Assembly: GCA_023438885.1 (NCBI GenBank)
Contig: JAEXPS010000179.1
Location: forward strand, 1 to 22,279
Direction of reading: 5' to 3'
Origin: Actinomycetes bacterium
Lineage (GTDB): Bacteria; Actinomycetota; Actinomycetes; Actinomycetales; Cellulomonadaceae
DNA: 22,279 nucleotides
A program made the translations under genes and the position numbers. How positions within the stretch are numbered: position 1 is the first letter of the stretch; each line of letters begins with the position of its first letter. Positions 7,875-16,041 of the stretch are shown in pieces. The notes beneath the pieces are model-generated. The model was not told the origin of the DNA, made no database searches, and was given only the letters and a program-made list of their open reading frames with translations.

Positions 7875-8498
7875 ATGGACGATGGCAAGACGCAACCGGA
7901 GTCCCCTTCGACGACGTCGCCGCCCCGGCAGCTCGGCAGCGAGGAGCTCAAGGCCTTCACGCACCCACTGCGGATGTCGATGTACATGACGTTGAGCCAC
8001 GGAGGGCCCGCGACCGCGAGCCAGCTGGCCCGGCGGCTCGGGCAGAGCAGCGGGGACACCAGCTACCACCTGCGCCAGCTGGAGCGGTTCGGGCTCGTGG
8101 AGGACGACCCGGAGCATCAGGGCGGGCGCGAGCGGTGGTGGCGGGCGGTCGGGATCAGGCTCGAAGACCCCGAGCTGTTCCGGGATCCCGTCGCTTCGGT
8201 GGCGGCGCGCGCGCTGGTCCAGCGGGACATCGCGGACCGTGCCGCGATCCTGCTCCGCTGGGCCGATGCCGTGTTCGCCGGCGAGATCGACGTGGAGGGC
8301 GCTTGTGCGCTCGACACGGCCACTGTCGAGATGACCGACGAGGAGGCGGCCGAGCTGATCGCCGCCGTCGAGGCGACGCTGCGAGAGCACACCGCCCGGG
8401 CGCGGGCTCGCCGCGCCTCCGGCGACACCGAGGGCCGTCAGCGCACGCGCATCTACTTCGACGTGCTGCCGCTCCTGCCGGAGTTCTTCGGGGGCTGA
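7875..8498 (+). CDS. ArsR-like winged-helix transcriptional regulator
   Basis: A 207-residue DNA-binding protein. After a disordered N-terminal 20 residues, a winged helix-turn-helix of ArsR/HTH_20 type spans about 21-95: LKAFTHPLRMSMYMTLSHGG, then ATASQLARRLG and the recognition helix SSGDTSYHLRQLERFGLV. The wing is EHQGGRERWWRAV. The C-terminal half is mostly helical and probably senses a ligand or dimerises; no cysteine metal-binding motif is visible, so this is not a typical metal sensor. It is divergent from the MFS exporter at 6447-7793 and very likely controls it through the repeats at 7834-7874. AAAGG lies about 10 bases before the ATG, inside the third repeat, so binding could also affect its own translation or transcription. 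Confidence 0.88.
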   Translation: MDDGKTQPESPSTTSPPRQLGSEELKAFTHPLRMSMYMTLSHGGPATASQLARRLGQSSGDTSYHLRQLERFGLVEDDPEHQGGRERWWRAVGIRLEDPELFRDPVASVAARALVQRDIADRAAILLRWADAVFAGEIDVEGACALDTATVEMTDEEAAELIAAVEATLREHTARARARRASGDTEGRQRTRIYFDVLPLLPEFFGG

Positions 8499-8507
8499 GC
8501 AGCCAAC

Positions 8508-8526
8508 TGTGGACCGGCTGTCCACA
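8508..8526. repeat. Inverted repeat TGTGGAC-N5-GTCCACA
   Basis: Perfect 7-base arms around CGGCT, starting 10 bases after the ArsR-like gene and 53 bases upstream of the TAGCCT element of pckG. It can be a terminator stem for the upstream gene or an operator for pckG. CTGTCCACA within it differs by one base from the actinobacterial DnaA box TTGTCCACA. Confidence 0.45.
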
Positions 8527-8578
8527 TAGTGAACACAGATGCGGGACTTTGGCCGGGTTCGCCGCGCCGAGCGCGGGC

Positions 8579-8584
8579 TAGCCT
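8579..8584 (+). promoter_or_regulatory. Putative -10 element TAGCCT before pckG
   Basis: TAGCCT, 52 bases upstream of the chosen pckG start. Transcription would begin near 8591, immediately before the hairpin at 8593-8612. Confidence 0.45.
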
Positions 8585-8592
8585 CCAAGGAG

Positions 8593-8612
8593 CCTCGACG
8601 TAGAGGTCGAGG
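8593..8612 (+). promoter_or_regulatory. pckG: Stem-loop at the 5' end of the pckG leader
   Basis: CCTCGAC (8593-8599) and GTCGAGG (8606-8612) form a 7-bp stem with a 6-base loop. If TAGCCT at 8579 is the -10, the stem is at the very 5' end of the mRNA, ahead of the GGAAGG ribosome-binding site. A 5' stabilising hairpin or a regulator site are both possible. Confidence 0.4.
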
Positions 8613-8636
8613 GTGCCTTCGGAAGGACCGAACGCC

Positions 8637-10481
8637 GTGACCGATGTCGCTGACGCCGTGCCCGACACCGCCTCTGCCGCCGCCTGCGCGCGGGAGAAGG
8701 TCTCCGCCTTCGTCGAACGCATCGCCGCACTGACGGCGCCCGACGCGATCGAGTGGGTCGACGGTTCCGCCGAGGGCAAGCAGCGGCTGATCGACAAGCT
8801 CGTCGGTGCCGGCACGCTGATCGAGCTCAACCCCGAGCTGCGGCCCGGGTCGTACCTGGCGCGCTCGGACCCCGGCGACGTCGCGCGCGTCGAGGACCGG
8901 ACCTTCATCTGCTCGCCGGACCCTGCGGACGCCGGCCCGACGAACAACTGGCGCGACCCGGACGAGATGCGTGCCGAGCTGGCCGGGGTGTTCGCCGGCT
9001 CGATGCGCGGCCGCACGATGTACGTGATCCCGTTCTCGATGGGCCCGATCGGCGGGCCGATCTCGCAGATCGGCATCCAGCTGACCGACTCGCCCTACGT
9101 CGTGGTCTCGATGTCCGTGATGACGCGCGTTGGCGATGCCGTCCTGGCCGAGCTGGAGCGCGGCGACGGGTTCTTCGTACCGGCCGTGCACTCGGTGGGC
9201 GCCCCGCTCGGCGACGGCGACGTGGACGTGCCCTGGCCGTGCAGCACGACGAAGTACATCGTCCAGTTCCCTCAGACGCGGGAGATCTGGTCGTACGGCT
9301 CCGGGTACGGCGGCAACGCGCTGCTGGGCAAGAAGTGCTTCGCCCTGCGGATCGCCTCCGTGATGGGACGCGACGAGGGCTGGCTCGCCGAGCACATGCT
9401 GATCCTGCGGCTGACCAGCCCGGCGGGCCGCGTGTTCCACGTCACCGCCGCGTTCCCGTCCGCCTGCGGCAAGACCAACCTCGCGATGCTGCAGCCGACG
9501 CTGCCGGGCTGGACCGTGGAGACGATCGGCGACGACATCGCCTGGCTGCGCCCGGGTGCCGATGGGCGGCTGCACGCGATCAACCCCGAGGCCGGCTTCT
9601 TCGGGGTGGCGCCGGGCACGTCGATGACGACGAACCCGGTGGCGACCGAGATGCTGCGCAGCGACACCATCTTCACCAACGTCGCCCTGACCGATGACGG
9701 CGACGTGTGGTGGGAGGGCCTGACCGACGAGCCGCCCGCGCACCTGACCGACTGGCGCGGCGAGTCGTGGACGCCTGGCTGCGGCCGGCCGGCGGCGCAC
9801 CCGAACTCGCGGTTCACCGTCTCGGCCGGCCAGTGCGCGTCGATCTCGCCCGACTGGGAGGCCCCGGCGGGGGTACCCATCGACGCGATCCTGTTCGGCG
9901 GCCGGCGTGCGACGAACGTGCCGCTCGTGGTGCAGTCGCGCGACTGGGCGCACGGGGTGTTCCTCGGCGCGACGGTGGCCTCGGAGCAGACCGCCGCGGC
10001 CGAGGGGCCGGTGGGCGTGCTGCGCCGCGACCCGTTCGCGATGCTGCCGTTCTGCGGCTACAACATGGCCGACTACTGGGGCCACTGGCTCGCTCTCGGC
10101 GAGTCGCTGGCCGCGCGCGGCGTGCAGCTCCCGGCGATCTTCGGGGTCAACTGGTTCCGGCGCGACGGCGAGGGCCGGTTCCTGTGGCCGGGGTTCGGCG
10201 AGAACTCGCGCGTGCTGGCATGGGCGCTGGACCGCGTGGCGGGCCTGGCGCACGGGGTCGAGTCGCCCGTGGGCGTGCTCCCGGCGCCCGGTGAGCTCGA
10301 CGTGACGGGCCTGGACCTCGCCCCGGACGCGCTCGAGCAGCTGTTCGCGGTCGACCCCACGGCGTGGCTGGTCGAGGCCGACCTGGCTGAGGAGTACTTC
10401 GCCAAGTTCGCGGACCGGCTGCCCGACGAGCTGCGGAGCCAGCTGGCTCGGCTGCGGGCCGCGCTGATCGCCGAGGCCTGA
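8637..10481 (+). CDS. pckG: Phosphoenolpyruvate carboxykinase (GTP)
   Basis: Converts oxaloacetate and GTP to PEP, GDP and CO2 at the entry to gluconeogenesis, in the cytoplasm. The 614 residues fit the GTP-type family. Substrate-binding SYGSGYGGNALLGKKCFALRIA (in two parts) is followed by the kinase-1 P-loop FPSACGKTNLAM, with the reactive Cys277 typical of GTP enzymes, then WTVETIGDDIAWLR for metal binding. FGGRRATNVPLVVQS and PFCGYNMADYWGHWL (nucleotide and product loops) lie further on. GTG at 8637 is preferred because GGAAGG lies 10 bases upstream. An in-frame GTG at 8613 has no ribosome-binding site and falls in the leader hairpin. It is monocistronic by appearance: its own -10 precedes it, and purD has a separate one. 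Confidence 0.97.
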   Translation: MTDVADAVPDTASAAACAREKVSAFVERIAALTAPDAIEWVDGSAEGKQRLIDKLVGAGTLIELNPELRPGSYLARSDPGDVARVEDRTFICSPDPADAGPTNNWRDPDEMRAELAGVFAGSMRGRTMYVIPFSMGPIGGPISQIGIQLTDSPYVVVSMSVMTRVGDAVLAELERGDGFFVPAVHSVGAPLGDGDVDVPWPCSTTKYIVQFPQTREIWSYGSGYGGNALLGKKCFALRIASVMGRDEGWLAEHMLILRLTSPAGRVFHVTAAFPSACGKTNLAMLQPTLPGWTVETIGDDIAWLRPGADGRLHAINPEAGFFGVAPGTSMTTNPVATEMLRSDTIFTNVALTDDGDVWWEGLTDEPPAHLTDWRGESWTPGCGRPAAHPNSRFTVSAGQCASISPDWEAPAGVPIDAILFGGRRATNVPLVVQSRDWAHGVFLGATVASEQTAAAEGPVGVLRRDPFAMLPFCGYNMADYWGHWLALGESLAARGVQLPAIFGVNWFRRDGEGRFLWPGFGENSRVLAWALDRVAGLAHGVESPVGVLPAPGELDVTGLDLAPDALEQLFAVDPTAWLVEADLAEEYFAKFADRLPDELRSQLARLRAALIAEA

Positions 10482-10512
10482 TACGGCCCGTGGCCGCGTG
10501 AGGCTGCCTCGG

Positions 10513-10518
10513 TAGGCT
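10513..10518 (+). promoter_or_regulatory. Putative -10 element TAGGCT, leaderless configuration (purD)
   Basis: TAGGCT is followed by 8 bases and the GTG start of purD at 10527. No Shine-Dalgarno sequence lies before that GTG, so a leaderless transcript is the simplest reading. Confidence 0.5.
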
Positions 10519-10526
10519 CGACGCCC

Positions 10527-11792
10527 GTGGAGATTCTGGTCGTCGGTGGCGGTGCCCGCGAGCACGCCCTCGTCCGCGCGCTGTCGCTCGACCCCGCCGT
10601 CACCGGGCTGCACGCCGCGCCGGGCAACCCCGGGATCGGCGCCCTGGCGACGCTGCACGCGGTGGACCCGCTCGACGGTTCGGCGGTGGCCGCGCTGGCG
10701 ATGTCGCTGGAAGTGGACCTCGTGGTCGTCGGGCCGGAAGCACCGCTGGTCGCCGGGGTGGCGGACGCGGTGCGCGCCGCCGGGATCCCGGCGTTCGGGC
10801 CGTCGGCGGCTGCGGCGCGGCTCGAGGGATCGAAGGCCTTCGCCAAGGACGTGATGGCCGCCGCCGGCGTGCCGACCGCCGCTGCGCGGGTGGCGACCAC
10901 GCTCGACGAGGTGGCCGCGGCGCTCGACGAGTTCGGGGCGCCGCACGTGGTCAAGGAGGACGGCCTGGCCGCCGGCAAGGGCGTGGTGGTCACCTCCGAC
11001 CGCGCCGAGGCGCTGGAGCATGCGGCGGCGTGCCTGGGCAAGCCGGGCGGCAGCGTGGTGGTCGAGGAGTACCTCGACGGACCGGAGGTCTCGCTCTTCG
11101 TGCTGTGCGACGGCGCCACCGTGGTGCCGCTGCAGCCGGCGCAGGACTTCAAGCGCGCCGGCGACGACGACGCGGGGCCGAACACCGGCGGCATGGGCGC
11201 GTACTCCCCGCTGCCGTGGGCGCCGCCCGGGCTCGTCGACGAGGTCGTGGCGGACGTGGCCGTGCCCACCGTGGCCGAGATGGCGCGACGGGGCACTCCG
11301 TTCGTCGGCGTCCTGTACTGCGGGCTGGCGCTGACGTCGCGTGGCGTGCGGGTGGTCGAGTTCAACGCGCGGTTCGGCGACCCGGAGACCCAGGTGGTGC
11401 TGGCCCGGCTCACGACGCCGCTGGCAGGCGTGCTGGCGGCTGCCGCCGGCGGCGCGCTCGACGCGCTGCCGCTGCTGGACTGGGACGACGGCGCCGCCGT
11501 GACGGTGGTCGTCGCCGCGCACGGCTACCCCGGGACGGTCCGCTCCGGCGACCCGATCTCGGGGATCGCCGACGCCGAACAGGTCGACGGCGTCCACGTG
11601 CTGCACGCCGGCACGGCACTGCGGGACGGCGTGCTCGTCTCCTCGGGCGGCCGGGTCCTGTCCGTGGTCGGCACGGGCGCCGACCTCGGCGCAGCGCGTG
11701 CGGCGGCCTACGCCGGCGTCGCACGGATCGCGCTGGCCGGCTCCCACCACCGCACGGACATCGCCCGCCGTGCCGCCGAGGCACCGGCCTGA
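10527..11792 (+). CDS. purD: Phosphoribosylamine-glycine ligase (GAR synthetase)
   Basis: Joins phosphoribosylamine and glycine with ATP in the second step of purine synthesis. The 421-residue ATP-grasp enzyme starts with ILVVGGGAREHALVRAL, the conserved N-domain motif. VVVGPEAPLVAGVAD and FGPSAAAARLEGSKAFAKD (phosphate and substrate region) follow, then VVKEDGLAAGKGV, EEYLDGPEVSLFVLCDG and the metal-binding VVEFNARFGDPETQ. The GTG at 10527 opens directly at the conserved motif, and TAGGCT 8 bases upstream suggests a leaderless message. It lies 45 bases after pckG and is followed after 45 bases by an unrelated MFS gene with its own promoter, so it is not in an operon with purC. Confidence 0.97.
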   Translation: MEILVVGGGAREHALVRALSLDPAVTGLHAAPGNPGIGALATLHAVDPLDGSAVAALAMSLEVDLVVVGPEAPLVAGVADAVRAAGIPAFGPSAAAARLEGSKAFAKDVMAAAGVPTAAARVATTLDEVAAALDEFGAPHVVKEDGLAAGKGVVVTSDRAEALEHAAACLGKPGGSVVVEEYLDGPEVSLFVLCDGATVVPLQPAQDFKRAGDDDAGPNTGGMGAYSPLPWAPPGLVDEVVADVAVPTVAEMARRGTPFVGVLYCGLALTSRGVRVVEFNARFGDPETQVVLARLTTPLAGVLAAAAGGALDALPLLDWDDGAAVTVVVAAHGYPGTVRSGDPISGIADAEQVDGVHVLHAGTALRDGVLVSSGGRVLSVVGTGADLGAARAAAYAGVARIALAGSHHRTDIARRAAEAPA

Positions 11793-11825
11793 CCGGCGGT
11801 CTCCTCCGGCACAAGGCGCGCCCCG

Positions 11826-11831
11826 TACGAT
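11826..11831 (+). promoter_or_regulatory. Putative -10 element TACGAT, leaderless configuration (MFS-GH2 pair)
   Basis: TACGAT is followed by CCGGGC and then the ATG at 11838, so transcription probably begins at the start codon. No ribosome-binding site is present between them. Confidence 0.5.
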
Positions 11832-11837
11832 CCGGGC

Positions 11838-13199
11838 ATGTCACACCGCAACGGCGCGGCCCTGACCGCCAGCGGTGGTGCCCGGCTCTGGGTGCCCCTG
11901 CTCGTCGTCGGGTTCGCGGGCCAGCTCGCCTGGACCGTCGAGAACCTGTACCTCAACGTCTTCGTCTACGACACCATCACCGACGATCCGAATGCGATCG
12001 CGGTGATGGTGGCCGCCAGTGCGATCACCGCCACCGTCGCCACCCTGCTCATGGGCGCGGCCTCCGACCGGGCCCGCAACCGGCGGGCGTTCATCGCCGC
12101 CGGCTACGTGCTGTGGGGGCTCACCACCGCGGCCTTCGGGCTGGTCAGCGTCGACCGGGTGGCCGGGGTCGCGGCGGCGGGCACCGGGGTCGCCGTCGCG
12201 GTGGTGGCGATCATCGTCCTCGACTGCGTGATGACCTTCGTCGGCTCCACGGCCAACGACGCGGCGTTCAGCGCGTGGGTCACCGACTCGACCGTGCCCG
12301 CCACCCGCGGCCGGGTCGACTCGGTGCTGGCGGTGCTGCCGCTGCTGGCGATGCTGTTCGTCTTCGGAGCTCTCGACCCGCTCACGCAGTCCGGGCAGTG
12401 GCAGACGTTCTTCGGGGTGATCGGCGCCCTCACCGCGGTGGTCGGGGTGGTGGCCTGGTTCATCGTCCGCGACTCGCCCGACCTGGCGGTGCAGTCCGAC
12501 GGGTACCTGTCGGCGGTCGTCCACGGGCTGCGTCCCAGCGTCGTGCGCACGCAGCCGGCCCTGTACGTCACGCTGCTGGCGTACGTGGTGATCGGCACGT
12601 CCACCCAGGTCTTCATGCCGTATCTCATCGTCTACGTCCAGTACTACCTCGAGATCGAGCAGTACCCGGTGCTGCTGGCGATCGTGCTGGTCACCGCGTC
12701 GGTCGCGAGCGTGCTGGGCGGGCGGGTGATCGACCGCGTCGGCAAGCAGCGCGCGATCCTGCCCACCGCGGGCATCCTGGGTATCGGCTCGGTGGCGATG
12801 TTCGTCGCCCGGGGGATGACGGCGGTGACGATCGCCGCGACCGTGATGATGGCCGGCTTCATGCTGGCCGTGGCGGCGGTGAACGCCACGATCCGTGACC
12901 ACACCCCGGCCGGTCGCGTGGGCAACGTGCAGGGCCTGCGGATCATCGCCGCCGTGCTCCTGCCGATGGTGATCGGCCCGTTCATCGGGTCCGCGGTGAT
13001 CAAGGGCGCGAACGAGACCTACGTCGACCTCGGTCAGGTCAAGCAGGTGCCGACCCCGTGGATCTTCCTCGCGGCCGCGGCGGTGCTCGTGCTGCTGCCG
13101 CCCGTGGTCGCGTTGCTGCGGCGCGTCACGGCGGCCGGCGCGCCGGGCGCCGATCCGGACACCCTCGTGACGGTCGCGCCGGACGGTGAGGACGCCTGA
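11838..13199 (+). CDS. MFS transporter coupled to the GH2 enzyme, likely glycoside or sugar uptake
   Basis: A 453-residue major facilitator of about 12 membrane segments, different from the two exporters in this window. The start reads FAGQLAWTVENLYLNVFVYDTI; loop 2-3 has MGAASDRARNRR. A characteristic helix-5 region follows (VMTFVGSTANDAAFSAWVTD), then RGRVDSVLAVLPLLAMLFVFG. The second half has GGRVIDRVGKQR. No standard family label can be fixed by eye, but it resembles MFS proteins that travel with glycoside hydrolases. Its TGA overlaps the ATG of the GH2 gene by one base, so translation is coupled and a shared substrate is very likely; uptake is inferred because the enzyme lacks a signal peptide. 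The substrate is unknown. Confidence 0.85.
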   Translation: MSHRNGAALTASGGARLWVPLLVVGFAGQLAWTVENLYLNVFVYDTITDDPNAIAVMVAASAITATVATLLMGAASDRARNRRAFIAAGYVLWGLTTAAFGLVSVDRVAGVAAAGTGVAVAVVAIIVLDCVMTFVGSTANDAAFSAWVTDSTVPATRGRVDSVLAVLPLLAMLFVFGALDPLTQSGQWQTFFGVIGALTAVVGVVAWFIVRDSPDLAVQSDGYLSAVVHGLRPSVVRTQPALYVTLLAYVVIGTSTQVFMPYLIVYVQYYLEIEQYPVLLAIVLVTASVASVLGGRVIDRVGKQRAILPTAGILGIGSVAMFVARGMTAVTIAATVMMAGFMLAVAAVNATIRDHTPAGRVGNVQGLRIIAAVLLPMVIGPFIGSAVIKGANETYVDLGQVKQVPTPWIFLAAAAVLVLLPPVVALLRRVTAAGAPGADPDTLVTVAPDGEDA

Positions 13200-15976
13200 T
13201 GGCGCTCACCCGGTGGGGCGCGGAGCTCGACCCGGCCCACGTGCTGCCCGAGCACCCGCGGCCACAGCTGGTGCGGGAGTCGTGGGCGAGCCTCAACGGT
13301 CACTGGGACTACGCGATCGTCCCCGCCCCGGCGGGCCTCGGCCCGGGAGCGCTGGGGCTGGACGGCGTGCGCGCCCCGGCGCACTGGGACGGGCGGATCC
13401 TCGTCCCGTTCTCGCCCGAGGCGCAGCTCTCCGGGGTCAGGCGCCGGCTGCAGCCGGGCGAGCTGCTCTGGTACCGCCGCACGATCGACGCGCGCGGCCT
13501 GGACCGCGGGCGGGTGCTGCTGCACTTCGGTGCCGTCGACCAGCATTGCGCCGTCTTCTTGGACGGGATCCCGGTCGGCCGCCACGAGGGCGGCTACCTA
13601 CCGTTCACGGTGGACCTCACGGAGCCTCTCGCCGGCGGCGCCGAGGGCGAGCTGACCGTCGTCGTCCGTGACGTGTCGGACACCTCGTACCACTCCCGCG
13701 GCAAGCAGAAGCTCGACCCGGGCGGGATCTGGTACACCGCCCAGTCCGGGATCTGGCAGCCGGTCTGGCTGGAGTCGGTGCCCGAGCAGCACGTGGCCTC
13801 GCTCCGGCTGGTGCCGCACCTGGAGTCCGGCGAGCTCGAGGTCGTCGTGCGCGGCTCCGTGCCCGGCACGGCCCAGGTCGAGCTGCGGGCGGGGGCGGGG
13901 GTCGTCGCCGGCGCCGCGGTCGTCGTCGGCGAACCGGTCCGGCTGGCGATCCCCGACGTGCGGGCATGGAGCCCGCAGGATCCGTTCCTGTACGGCCTGG
14001 CCGTGCGGCTGGGGGACGACGAGGTCACCGGCTACGCCGGGATGCGTTCGGTGGCCGTCGCGCCGGACCGGGCCGGGGCGCCGCGGATCCACCTCAACGG
14101 CCGGCCGGTGTTCGAGCTCGGGCTGCTCGACCAGGGCTACTGGCCGGACGGGCTCTACACCCCGCCGTCCGACGAGGCGCTGGTGCACGACATCGCCACG
14201 ATGAAGAGCCTCGGCTACACCATGCTGCGTCAGCACATCAAGGTGGCCCCGCTGCGCTGGTACCACCACTGCGACCGGCTCGGGATGCTGGTCTGGCAGG
14301 ACTTCGTCAACGGCGGGCGGGCGTACAAGCCGCTCGTCGTCACCGCCCCGGTGCTCAGCCCGCTGCGGCTGCGGGACAACCGCTACACGGCCTTCGGGCG
14401 CCAGGACGCCGCCGGGCGCGACGAGTTCCGCCGCGAGGCGGCCGGCGCGGTCGCGCTGCTCGGCAACAGCCCGTCGGTGGTGGCCTGGGTGCCGTTCAAC
14501 GAGGGCTGGGGGCAGTTCGACGCGGCCCAGGTCGCCGCCGAGGTGGCCCGGCTCGACCCGACCCGGATCGTCGACCACGCCTCCGGCTGGCACGACCAGG
14601 GCGCCGGCGACCTCGACAGCCGCCACGTCTACTTCCGCCCGGTCCGGCCGCGCCGCCGCACGGGGAAGCGGGCGCAGGTGGTCTCCGAGTACGGCGGCTA
14701 CTCGCTGCGAGGCGCCGACGCCGGCGGTCACAAGCCGTTCGGCTACCGCCGCTTCGCCGACCCGGCGGGGTTCCTGCGCGCCTTCGAGCGGCTGCACGTC
14801 GCCCAGCTGCTTCCCGCGATCCGCGGCGGGGTCGCGGCGTCGGTGTACACCCAGGTGAGCGATGTCGAGGGCGAGGTCAACGGCCTGCTGACCGCCGACC
14901 GGTCGCAGGTGAAGGTTCCGGTGGCGCGGGTCCGGGCGCTCAACGAGCAGCTCATCCGGGCCGGCTCGCCCGGCGAGCTCCCCGAGCGTGAGATCACCGA
15001 GGCGGTGTCGCTGTGCCGTCCGGACGGCCGGCTCGACCCCGAGGCGATCGGGTGGACCCGGACACCGCTGCACGACACGGACGGCATCGGGCGCGGCCGG
15101 TTCGGGCGAGGCCGCAACAAGCGGTGGGAGTACTGGAACGTCATCACCCCCACGCACGTCCTGGCGCTGACGGTCTCCGACATCGACTACGCCGGGGTGC
15201 ACGAGGTGTGGGTTCTCGACCGAGCGACCGGCCAGGAGATCGGCGCCAACGCGATCAGCCCGCTGGCCGCGAACACCGTGCTGCCCGGCACCCTCGGCCG
15301 CGGCCCTGCCCGGGCGAAGGCCGGCGGCCTCGCGATCGCGATCGACGAGGTACCCGGGGGCACGCGGTTGCGCGCTGAGACGGCGCGGGTCCGCTTCGAC
15401 GTGCTCGCCGCCCGGCCCGACGGTCACCAGGCGATGGGCGTGGTGGTCCCGTGGAACGAGCGGCTGTTCCAGTACACGGTCAAGGACGTCGCCCGGCCCG
15501 CGGCCGGGCAGCTGTGGGTGGACGGCGCGCGCCACGAGATCACGGAGTCCTGGGCCGCCCTCGACCACGGCCGGGGCCGGTGGCCCTACCAGCTGCGGTG
15601 GAACTGGGGCGCGGGCGCCGGGGCGAGTGACGGCCACGTGGTCGGCGTCCAGCTCGGCGCGAGGTGGACCGACGGCACGGGCTCGACGGAGAACGCGCTG
15701 GTCGTCGACGGCGTGGTCCACAAGATCAGCGAGGAGCTGACCTGGGACTACGACCCGGGCGACTGGCTGAGGCCCTGGCGCATCCACGGCCGGCGGGCGG
15801 ACCTGGCGTTCACCCCGTTCCACGACAAGGTCTCCAGCACCAGCCTCGGCGTCCTGGTCAGCCGCGGCCACCAGTGCTTCGGCCACTACGACGGCTGGAT
15901 GCTCGACGACACCGGCAGCAGCGTCCGCGTGGACCACCTCACCGGCTGGGCGGAGGACGTCTTCAACCGCTGGTGA
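13199..15976 (+). CDS. Glycoside hydrolase family 2 enzyme fused to a DUF2804-like domain
   Basis: A 925-residue two-part protein. Residues about 1-200 are a GH2 sugar-binding jelly roll (LNGHWDYAI, WYRRTIDARG, FLDGIPVGRHEGGYLPF) and about 200-290 an immunoglobulin-like sandwich. A TIM barrel follows at about 295-590. The acid/base is Glu435 in WVPFNEGW and the nucleophile is Glu497 in VSEYGGYS; LRQHIKVAPLRWYHHCDRLG precedes them. So a retaining beta-glycosidase is expected, but galactosidase, glucuronidase or mannosidase cannot be told apart by eye. From about 596 to the end the sequence looks like DUF2804: RNKRWEYWNVI, DHGRGRWPYQLRWNWGAG, GSTENALVVDGVVHK, WRIHGRRADLAFTPF. No signal peptide is seen, so it should be cytoplasmic. 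It is coupled to the upstream MFS gene by a one-base overlap. Confidence 0.9.
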   Translation: MALTRWGAELDPAHVLPEHPRPQLVRESWASLNGHWDYAIVPAPAGLGPGALGLDGVRAPAHWDGRILVPFSPEAQLSGVRRRLQPGELLWYRRTIDARGLDRGRVLLHFGAVDQHCAVFLDGIPVGRHEGGYLPFTVDLTEPLAGGAEGELTVVVRDVSDTSYHSRGKQKLDPGGIWYTAQSGIWQPVWLESVPEQHVASLRLVPHLESGELEVVVRGSVPGTAQVELRAGAGVVAGAAVVVGEPVRLAIPDVRAWSPQDPFLYGLAVRLGDDEVTGYAGMRSVAVAPDRAGAPRIHLNGRPVFELGLLDQGYWPDGLYTPPSDEALVHDIATMKSLGYTMLRQHIKVAPLRWYHHCDRLGMLVWQDFVNGGRAYKPLVVTAPVLSPLRLRDNRYTAFGRQDAAGRDEFRREAAGAVALLGNSPSVVAWVPFNEGWGQFDAAQVAAEVARLDPTRIVDHASGWHDQGAGDLDSRHVYFRPVRPRRRTGKRAQVVSEYGGYSLRGADAGGHKPFGYRRFADPAGFLRAFERLHVAQLLPAIRGGVAASVYTQVSDVEGEVNGLLTADRSQVKVPVARVRALNEQLIRAGSPGELPEREITEAVSLCRPDGRLDPEAIGWTRTPLHDTDGIGRGRFGRGRNKRWEYWNVITPTHVLALTVSDIDYAGVHEVWVLDRATGQEIGANAISPLAANTVLPGTLGRGPARAKAGGLAIAIDEVPGGTRLRAETARVRFDVLAARPDGHQAMGVVVPWNERLFQYTVKDVARPAAGQLWVDGARHEITESWAALDHGRGRWPYQLRWNWGAGAGASDGHVVGVQLGARWTDGTGSTENALVVDGVVHKISEELTWDYDPGDWLRPWRIHGRRADLAFTPFHDKVSSTSLGVLVSRGHQCFGHYDGWMLDDTGSSVRVDHLTGWAEDVFNRW

Positions 15977-16028
15977 GCCGCGCCGCTCACGCCGAGGCGG
16001 CGGGCAGCCCGCTCCTCTGACACAGCAC

Positions 16029-16034
16029 TAGCCT
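16029..16034 (+). promoter_or_regulatory. Putative -10 element TAGCCT, leaderless configuration (APH-type kinase)
   Basis: TAGCCT is followed by 7 bases and the GTG at 16042, with no Shine-Dalgarno sequence between. It is the same hexamer as before purA, pckG and the ArsR-like gene. Confidence 0.5.
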
Positions 16035-16041
16035 CGCGTTC

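Noticed and set aside
8508..8526. Replication origin or DnaA-box cluster
   Set aside because: Only one near-match and one weaker inverted match occur, there is no cluster, and no dnaA, dnaN or gyr genes adjoin.
8613..8615. Alternative GTG start for pckG
   Set aside because: It directly follows the leader hairpin with no Shine-Dalgarno; 8637 has GGAAGG 10 bases upstream and gives a family-like N-terminus.
7827..11750. A 1307-codon open frame on the minus strand across the ArsR-like gene, pckG and purD
   Set aside because: It is antisense to three well-recognised genes, has a low-complexity Arg/His/Gly-rich translation with no motif, and such frames are common opposite coding DNA of very high GC3.
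13598..15937. A 779-codon minus-strand open frame inside the GH2-DUF2804 gene
   Set aside because: Its translation is Arg/Val/Pro-rich without any domain signature; the plus-strand frame carries full GH2 catalytic motifs.
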